Shown here piece by piece: positions 7,008 through 10,637 of a stretch of DNA of 10,637 nucleotides; position 1 is the stretch's first letter; every line of letters starts with the position of its first letter. The stretch is from assembly GCA_023445955.1 (NCBI GenBank), contig JAEXJH010000341.1, positions 1 to 10,637 of the forward strand, in the 5' to 3' direction. Position numbers and translations under genes: made by a program. The notes under the pieces were generated by a model, which searched no databases, was not told where the DNA came from, and worked only from the letters and a program-made list of their open reading frames with translations. The DNA is from Pseudomonadota bacterium (GTDB lineage Bacteria; Pseudomonadota; Alphaproteobacteria; Caulobacterales; Caulobacteraceae).

Positions 7008-7105
7008 GTAGGTTAATGGCTCCAAGCGCCGTTGAACTACGTCGCTGCCTGGGGCAAAATCAACAATTGTGGTCCCCGGCGCCCGTCGCCGTCCTGGCGA
7101 GTTCA

Positions 7106-7894
7106 ATGTTCAAGTCCCTCTTCCGTCCGAAGTCCCAGGCGCGCCGCGCATCGTCCACGGACGGGCGGATGGTTTACGCGGTGGGGGACATCCATGGCCG
7201 GCTGGACCTGCTTGACGGCCTGATCGGGGCGGTGACCGAGGACTACCGCGACACCGGCCGCACCGACCCGCCGGTGCTGATCATGCTGGGCGACTACATC
7301 GACCGCGGCCCTCAGTCCTCGGCCGTGATCGACCGGCTGATTTCCTTGAGGGGCCAAGCCGCCGAGGGGCGGTTCGAGTTCCGCGCCCTGATGGGCAATC
7401 ACGAAGAGACGCTGCTGCACTTCCTGGACGACCCGATGGCGGGGCCGTCCTGGGTCGAATACGGCGGTGGCGAAACCCTGATGTCCTATGGCGTGCAGCG
7501 CCCGGTCGGCCGCGCCGAGCCGGAGCTCTGGGAACAGGCCCGCCAGGCCTTCCGCGCGACCTTCCCGCCCGCCCACGAGACCTTCCTGCGCCAGCTGGAG
7601 CTGGTGGTGGTCTATGGCGACTATGTCTTCGTCCATGCGGGCGTGCGTCCGGGGCTGCCCCTGGAGCGGCAGGTCGCCGCCGACCTGCTGTGGATCCGCA
7701 ACGAGTTCCTCGACAATCCGCATGGCCTGAAGGCCACGGTCGTTCACGGCCATACGCCGGTCGAGGAGGTTTTTGTCGGCCGCCAGCGGATCAATGTCGA
7801 CACCGGCGCCTATGCGACCGGCGTCCTGACCGCGGTTAGACTTGACGGCGGTGAGCCGAAAATCATCCAATTTAGTAAAGCGCGCGCGGCGTAA
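7106..7894 (+). CDS. PPP-family metallophosphatase (bacterial serine/threonine-type protein phosphatase)
   Basis: From ATG 7106 the product is 262 residues, close to the usual size of lambda/PrpA-type phosphatases. All metal-binding signatures of the calcineurin-like PPP fold are present: GDIHGR (Asp28, His30), GDYIDRGP (Asp63, Asp66), GNHE (97-100), VHAGV (His177) and HGHTP (His214, His216). There is no signal peptide, so it should be cytoplasmic. The frame stays open upstream to a TTG at 6974 and has an ATG at 7016. I prefer 7106 because the family's first motif begins about 25 residues in, the extra residues fall in the AT-rich control DNA, and GGCGAG lies 4 bases upstream. It lies 85 bases before the export gene on the same strand. 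Inferred role: removing phosphate from a capsule-pathway protein, possibly the Wzc-like kinase tail. Symmetrical Ap4A hydrolase is a related family, but the 262-residue PPP form fits better. Confidence 0.87.
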   Translation: MFKSLFRPKSQARRASSTDGRMVYAVGDIHGRLDLLDGLIGAVTEDYRDTGRTDPPVLIMLGDYIDRGPQSSAVIDRLISLRGQAAEGRFEFRALMGNHEETLLHFLDDPMAGPSWVEYGGGETLMSYGVQRPVGRAEPELWEQARQAFRATFPPAHETFLRQLELVVVYGDYVFVHAGVRPGLPLERQVAADLLWIRNEFLDNPHGLKATVVHGHTPVEEVFVGRQRINVDTGAYATGVLTAVRLDGGEPKIIQFSKARAA

Positions 7895-7979
7895 GGCTTT
7901 ATCTTGTTCATCTCGCGGTCACGTGCGATGTGGCATTTCAACGTTCAGCTCTGACAAGTCCAAGGTGAGACGCTCCGCA

Positions 7980-8579
7980 ATGATCGGTGTTTCGAAATTC
8001 TCGCGCCTGCTTTCGGTGTTGATGCTGGCCGTTTGCGTGACGTTTGGCGCCATGGGCGGCGCAGCGCACGCCCAACAGGCGGCGATCGGTGACGTGCCCG
8101 TCAGCGCGGCGCCCCAGTCCGCCGACTACCTGCTCGGCCCCGCCGACAAGGTGCGGGTGACGGTGTATGGCGAGCCTTCGCTCTCGGGCGAGTTCTTCGT
8201 CTCCGGCACCGGAGTCATGTCCCTGCCGCTGATCGGCGAGATCAAGGCGGGCGGCATGACGCTCGGCCAGTTCCAGCTGGCCGTCCAGAAATCGCTCAGC
8301 GACGGCTATCTCAAGGAGCCGCGCGTGAGCGCCGAGGTCCTGACCTTCCGTCCCTTCTATATCCTGGGTGAGGTCGAGAAGCCCGGCACCTATCCCTACA
8401 CGGCGGGCCTGACGGTGCTGAACGCCGTCGCGACGGCCGGCGGCTTCACGTACCGGGCCGACAAGAAGAACGTCTACATCAAGCACAACGGCGAGACGTC
8501 GGAAGTGAAGAGCGAGCTGACCCCGTCGGTCCAGGTGGCGCCGGGCGACACGATCCGCCTTGGCGAACGCTTCTTCTGA
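7980..8579 (+). CDS. wza: Wza/GumB-type polysaccharide export protein, short form
   Basis: The 199-residue secreted protein has a signal peptide ending AHA-QQ (about residue 31/32), then the polysaccharide export domain (about 48-122, beginning DYLLGPADKVRVTVYGE) and one SLBB domain (about 125-172, FYILGEVEKPGTYPY). These proteins form the periplasmic/outer-membrane ring that takes polysaccharide from the Wzc-like co-polymerase. The signal region has a Cys at residue 19 but no lipobox (LAVC), so it is probably not a lipoprotein. It stops after LGERFF without the amphipathic C-terminal helix that makes the E. coli Wza pore and without further SLBB repeats. Start ATG 7980 is chosen because AAGGTGAG lies 10 bases upstream and it gives a clean signal peptide; an in-frame GTG at 7965 and a TTG at 7842 are less likely. 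Corresponds to the capsule export gene near C. crescentus CCNA_00169, from memory. Confidence 0.9.
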   Translation: MIGVSKFSRLLSVLMLAVCVTFGAMGGAAHAQQAAIGDVPVSAAPQSADYLLGPADKVRVTVYGEPSLSGEFFVSGTGVMSLPLIGEIKAGGMTLGQFQLAVQKSLSDGYLKEPRVSAEVLTFRPFYILGEVEKPGTYPYTAGLTVLNAVATAGGFTYRADKKNVYIKHNGETSEVKSELTPSVQVAPGDTIRLGERFF

Positions 8580-8604
8580 TCGGCGGCGACAGCCTGAAGA
8601 CAAC

Positions 8605-8634
8605 AAGGCCCGGCGGGACAACCCGCCGGGCCTT
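8605..8634. terminator. Strong terminator after the export gene
   Basis: Perfect 13-bp arms AAGGCCCGGCGGG (8605-8617) and CCCGCCGGGCCTT (8622-8634) with loop ACAA sit 25 bases after the export gene's stop, followed by TTCGTCGTTC. The stem is symmetrical and may also serve the convergent response-regulator gene. Confidence 0.85.
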
Positions 8635-8656
8635 CGTCGTTCAGGGCTTTAGCCTA

Positions 8657-8669
8657 CCGCCTCAGGCGG
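8657..8669 (-). other. Mini-hairpin on the response-regulator stop codon
   Basis: CCGCC (8657-8661) and GGCGG (8665-8669) pair with the loop being exactly the stop codon TCA/TGA (8662-8664). It is a short GC stem without a T run, and may help 3' end formation together with the larger stem at 8605-8634. Confidence 0.35.
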
Positions 8670-9306
8670 CGAGCGCCGTGGTCTCCAGGATCGGGCGCAT
8701 GGTTAGCAGGGCCTGGGCGCGGTTCTGGACGCCCAGCTTGCGGAAGATCACCGTCAGGTGGGCCTTGATCGCCGCTTCGGTGACATGAAGGTCGGCGGCG
8801 ACCTGCTTGTTCAGGCGGCCGTCGGCGATGTTCATCAGCACCTTCATCTGGGTGGCCGTCAGGCCGTCCAGGCGCCGGTTCAGGGCCGCCAGCTCCTGGC
8901 TGGCGGAGGTGGCGCCGGTGAAGGCGGGGAAGGGGCGCGCGCCCTCGAGCACGGTGCGCAGGGTGTTGGCGATCTCGCCGATCTCGGCGGACTTGTGCAG
9001 GAAGCCCGCCGCGCCCAGCGCCTTGCACGAACCGACCATCTGGTCGTCGATCCGCGAAGAGAAGACGATGACGGGCGTATTGGGCAAGCGCTGGCCGACG
9101 GTGACCAGCACAGACAGGCCGCTGCTGCCGGCGAGGGCGGGGTCCATCACGACCAGATCGATCGTCGCGCCGAAGCGGCAACCGTTGTCTATGGCGGCGA
9201 GGTCGCCGACCTCGATGGTGTGCGCCTTGGGCCAAACCGACAGAACGACGGTTCGGATGGCTTCGCGCATCAGCGGGTGACTATCGATGATCAGGACGCG
9301 TTTCAC
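8662..9306 (-). CDS. NarL/FixJ-family response regulator (receiver plus LuxR-type helix-turn-helix)
   Basis: This 214-residue cytoplasmic transcription regulator has an N-terminal receiver with Asp8, the phospho-acceptor Asp55 in LVVMDPAL, Ser83 in VIVFSS and Lys105 in FLHKSAE. A linker follows, then a LuxR-type DNA-binding domain (about 148-200, LTATQMKVLMNIADG through VTEAAIKAHLTVIFRKLGV). All receiver key residues are kept except that the second acidic residue next to Asp8 is Ser9 (IIDSHP), a change common in this family. It begins with GTG (9306-9304) with GGGGAG 8 bases upstream. No histidine kinase is encoded in the window, so its partner is unknown. It is divergent from the secreted repeat protein, which makes that gene a natural candidate target. 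Terminators separate it from the export gene, so control of the capsule locus is not implied. Confidence 0.9.
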   Translation of the reverse strand: MKRVLIIDSHPLMREAIRTVVLSVWPKAHTIEVGDLAAIDNGCRFGATIDLVVMDPALAGSSGLSVLVTVGQRLPNTPVIVFSSRIDDQMVGSCKALGAAGFLHKSAEIGEIANTLRTVLEGARPFPAFTGATSASQELAALNRRLDGLTATQMKVLMNIADGRLNKQVAADLHVTEAAIKAHLTVIFRKLGVQNRAQALLTMRPILETTALAA

Positions 9307-9490
9307 GTCTGGCGCTCCCCATGGGCAACTGTGGCGAGCATGCGGCGTGCGCTGTCCGTCGTCTGCACTCCAAAGTGTCGCAGCTGAGCAATGCCGGTTC
9401 GACGACTTTCGTTCATCGACCAGCGTGAAAGCCTTGTGGGGCTTGGTGTTGAGGCGCTTTGCAATCGTTTTTCACAGGGCTTTGCTGCAA

Positions 9491-9504
9491 CGCAAACGGT
9501 TGCG
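9491..9504. repeat. Inverted repeat CGCAA-N4-TTGCG
   Basis: Perfect 5-bp arms (9491-9495, 9500-9504) about 190 bases upstream of the response-regulator start. Short enough to arise by chance; listed as one of the cluster of inverted repeats in this region. Confidence 0.3.
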
Positions 9505-9567
9505 ACAGGGTGACGCACGGGTTGTGCCTCGTTTTTGCCTCCCTCACCGCGGTACGCACTAAAAGGC

Positions 9568-9584
9568 GAGTTCAAAGCGAACTC
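9568..9584. repeat. Inverted repeat GAGTTC-N5-GAACTC
   Basis: Perfect 6-bp arms (9568-9573, 9579-9584) with spacer AAAGC. It lies 6 bases from a second palindrome (9590-9605). Together they look like tandem operator sites for a dimeric regulator. Confidence 0.45.
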
Positions 9585-9589
9585 TCTCA

Positions 9590-9605
9590 CTAGACGTTAG
9601 TCTAG
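9590..9605. repeat. Inverted repeat CTAGAC-N4-GTCTAG
   Basis: Perfect 6-bp arms (9590-9595, 9600-9605) around GTTA. CTAG is typically rare in GC-rich bacterial genomes, and here it occurs twice in 16 bases, which argues against chance. Candidate operator for the neighbouring regulator or another protein. Confidence 0.5.
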
Positions 9606-9662
9606 ATATTCCCCTTTCGTTCCATCTCGGTAAGGTCCGGTTAGCTGTGATGGCTCGCTTCA

Positions 9663-9684
9663 TGAGGCTCGATTTTTCGCCTCA
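9663..9684. repeat. Inverted repeat TGAGGC-N10-GCCTCA upstream of the secreted-protein start
   Basis: Perfect 6-bp arms (9663-9668, 9679-9684) around a T-rich loop, ending 20 bases before the ATG at 9705. In mRNA it would be a hairpin in the 5' leader; in DNA it could be an operator. Confidence 0.4.
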
Positions 9685-9704
9685 GGAAGTTTTGCGCCTC
9701 GCTC

Positions 9705-10637
9705 ATGACCCACACGGGCTCACATAAGACCAGCAAGATCACCGCCTCGCGCGGCGTATCGATCCGCGGCCTGCTCTGGGCCGCGGCGCTGGTCTGTGTG
9801 CCCGGCGTGGGCTACGGCCAGACCGCCTCCGACCCCACGACCATGACGCCGGCGGCGACCATGATCGACAATGTCGCGAGCATGAGCGTGAAGACGGGCG
9901 AGGTGACCACCACCCTGCCGTCGAACCTGGTGTCGCTGCAGGTGCAGGAGATCATCGACGTGCGCGTCGACGTCCTGACGCCCGATGTCGACGTCGAGGC
10001 CGATAGCCAGGACCAGCGCGTCGGGTTCCGGATCACCAATGCGGGCAATGGCTGGCAGGCGTTCGACCTGTCGATGTCGATCGTCGACGGCGGCTTCGAT
10101 CCCCAGGCCTGCACGATCTGGGTCGATTGGGACGGCGACGGCCATCTGGACAAGACGCGCGACCGCCAGTCGACAATCACCCCCGTGCTGGCGCCGGGCG
10201 CCTCGGTCGTGGCCTGGGTCTCGTGCAGCATCCCCGCCAACGCGCCGATGGGCGCATGGGGGCGCATCCTGCTGCGCGCCTTTCCGGCGGTGCTGCGCAA
10301 CGGCGTGACCCCGGGAACAATGGCGACGGCCGGTAACGGCGGCGTCTTCGTCGTTCTGGGCCGTTACCTGCGGGGCGGAACAGGCGGAACAGGCGGAACT
10401 GGCGACGGCGGGACCGGCGGGACTGGTGGCGGGACCAGCGGCGGCGGAACGAGCGGCGGCGGTACTGGTGGTACAGGCGGAACAGGCGGTACGGGCGGCA
10501 CTGGCGGTGGAACCGACGGTGGGACCAGCCAGCCGGCCACCTTCCACGTCGGCAAGGTCAGCGCCCAACTCATCAAGACCCAGAGCGTCGTCGACCCGAG
10601 CGGTGGCGCGCGCGCCATCCCTGGCTCCGTCGTCACC
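9705..10637 (+). CDS. Secreted repeat/adhesion-like protein, 5' part only (runs off the window)
   Basis: The frame is open from ATG 9705 to the last base, 311 codons, with no stop. It has an in-frame stop at 9663-9665, so 9705 is the first possible ATG, though no good ribosome site precedes it. Residues about 20-38 form a signal peptide with cleavage near GYG-QT. Residues 40-220 are a beta-rich region with an acidic loop, VDWDGDGHLD (Asp141, 143, 145, 149). This resembles the calcium-binding turns of GEVED-type surface domains. A 51-residue Gly/Thr linker (224-274) follows. Then comes a segment with VDPSGGARAIPGSVVT, which is like the opening of DUF11-type conserved repeat domains of large surface proteins. 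Inferred: an exported or cell-surface protein, perhaps an adhesin or envelope component. The full length and any C-terminal anchor lie outside the window. Confidence 0.75.
   Translation, partial: MTHTGSHKTSKITASRGVSIRGLLWAAALVCVPGVGYGQTASDPTTMTPAATMIDNVASMSVKTGEVTTTLPSNLVSLQVQEIIDVRVDVLTPDVDVEADSQDQRVGFRITNAGNGWQAFDLSMSIVDGGFDPQACTIWVDWDGDGHLDKTRDRQSTITPVLAPGASVVAWVSCSIPANAPMGAWGRILLRAFPAVLRNGVTPGTMATAGNGGVFVVLGRYLRGGTGGTGGTGDGGTGGTGGGTSGGGTSGGGTGGTGGTGGTGGTGGGTDGGTSQPATFHVGKVSAQLIKTQSVVDPSGGARAIPGSVVT
10374..10526 (+). repeat. Gly-Gly-Thr/Ser coding repeat (9-base unit, imperfect)
   Basis: About 153 bases encode variants of GGT, GGTGG and GGTSGG. Units such as GGCGGAACA recur with mostly third-position changes. 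All units are multiples of three bases, so gain or loss keeps the reading frame. The protein segment would be a flexible linker between two folded regions. Confidence 0.85.

Larger units (their letters stand above)
6889..7020. promoter_or_regulatory. AT-rich divergent promoter region between hvyA and the metallophosphatase gene
   Basis: By hand count 41 of 132 bases are G or C (about 31%), in a window where the genes are clearly GC-rich. It contains AAATTT twice at 11-base spacing (6890 and 6901), the palindrome CTAAATTTAG (6899-6908), TATAAT on the plus strand (6913-6918) and three TAACT boxes. Such AT-rich DNA suits H-NS-like MucR proteins, which prefer AT-rich sites. CtrA and MucR control of hvyA is established in C. 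crescentus. A perfect TTAA-N7-TTAA CtrA box is not present here; only half-sites are seen. Confidence 0.7.
9307..9704. promoter_or_regulatory. 398-base intergenic region between divergent regulator and secreted-protein genes
   Basis: I see no convincing gene here. Open frames on either strand lack a ribosome site or recognisable protein character. The stretch is less GC-rich than its neighbours and contains four inverted repeats: CGCAA/TTGCG (9491-9504), GAGTTC/GAACTC (9568-9584), CTAGAC/GTCTAG (9590-9605) and TGAGGC/GCCTCA (9663-9684). It must hold the promoters of both flanking genes, but I cannot place a -35/-10 pair with confidence. Confidence 0.6.

Noticed and set aside
6974..7105. N-terminal extension of the phosphatase from a TTG at 6974 or ATG at 7016
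   Set aside because: The added residues lie partly in AT-rich promoter-like DNA and have no family counterpart. A leaderless start at 7016 remains possible but is less likely than ATG 7106.
7842..7848. TTGACGG matching the Caulobacter -35 consensus, in the 3' end of the phosphatase gene, as a promoter for the export gene
   Set aside because: No GCTANAWC-like -10 at 10-14 bases downstream; the best candidate is at 8 bases and matches five of eight positions.
7842..7979. 46-residue N-terminal extension of the export protein
   Set aside because: It would bury the signal peptide behind a basic stretch and overlap the phosphatase gene. ATG 7980 has a ribosome site and gives a clean signal peptide.
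9287..9562. 91-codon plus-strand frame upstream of the secreted-protein gene
   Set aside because: It starts inside the regulator gene on the other strand, lacks a ribosome site and has an Arg/Cys-rich composition typical of chance frames.
9303..9590. 95-codon minus-strand frame whose stop overlaps the regulator start (GTGA)
   Set aside because: The overlap looks like coupling, but the protein is Arg/Ser-rich with no recognisable domain, has no good ribosome site and runs through the palindromes. The regulator has its own GGGGAG site.
10374..10526. Possible CRISPR array or transposon end
   Set aside because: Units are 9 bases without spacers and translate in frame to a Gly/Thr linker; there are no flanking inverted repeats or transposase. 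No insertion sequence, tRNA or rRNA gene was seen anywhere in the window.

Overview
The window is high-GC DNA, very probably from a Caulobacter species (Alphaproteobacteria). It holds most of a capsule/exopolysaccharide export locus that matches what I remember of the C. crescentus region around pssY (CC_0166) and hvyA (CCNA_00167). Organism and gene names come from recalled family knowledge and gene order. No database search was run.

Layout. Bases 1-4849 (+) carry a three-gene run: the 3' end of an outer-membrane beta-barrel gene, a Wzz/Wzc-type co-polymerase fused to a tyrosine kinase with a tyrosine-rich tail, and an O-antigen ligase/polymerase-family membrane protein that overlaps the kinase gene by 11 bases. 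The ligase gene meets pssY (-, 4843-5550) tail to tail, with the two ends overlapping by 7 bases. PssY is the membrane transferase that loads the first sugar phosphate onto undecaprenyl phosphate. A 50-residue single-helix membrane protein (+, 5694-5846) has an excellent ribosome binding site. Two hairpins (5888-5914 and 5957-5989) separate it from hvyA (-, 6012-6845), a secreted transglutaminase-like cysteine-protease homologue known in C. crescentus to keep swarmer cells uncapsulated. A strikingly AT-rich divergent control region (6889-7020) lies between hvyA and a PPP-family metallophosphatase (+, 7106-7894). A short Wza/GumB-type export protein (+, 7980-8579) follows and ends at a strong terminator.

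Beyond the export locus, a NarL/FixJ-type response regulator (-, 8662-9306) is divergent from a secreted protein (+, 9705 to window end). That protein has a Gly/Thr repeat linker and the start of what looks like a repeated surface-adhesion domain. About 400 bases of intergenic DNA between them hold several perfect inverted repeats.

How it works together (inference from families): PssY starts the lipid-linked repeat unit. The ligase/polymerase-family protein extends or transfers chains. The Wzc-like kinase controls chain length and couples to the short Wza, with the beta-barrel as a candidate outer-membrane pore. The metallophosphatase is a candidate for reversing tyrosine phosphorylation, and HvyA restricts capsulation by cell-cycle stage. 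The most interesting leads are the sequestered HvyA ribosome binding site, the AT-rich divergent promoter with three TAACT boxes, the short Wza plus separate barrel arrangement, and the kinase/phosphatase pairing.
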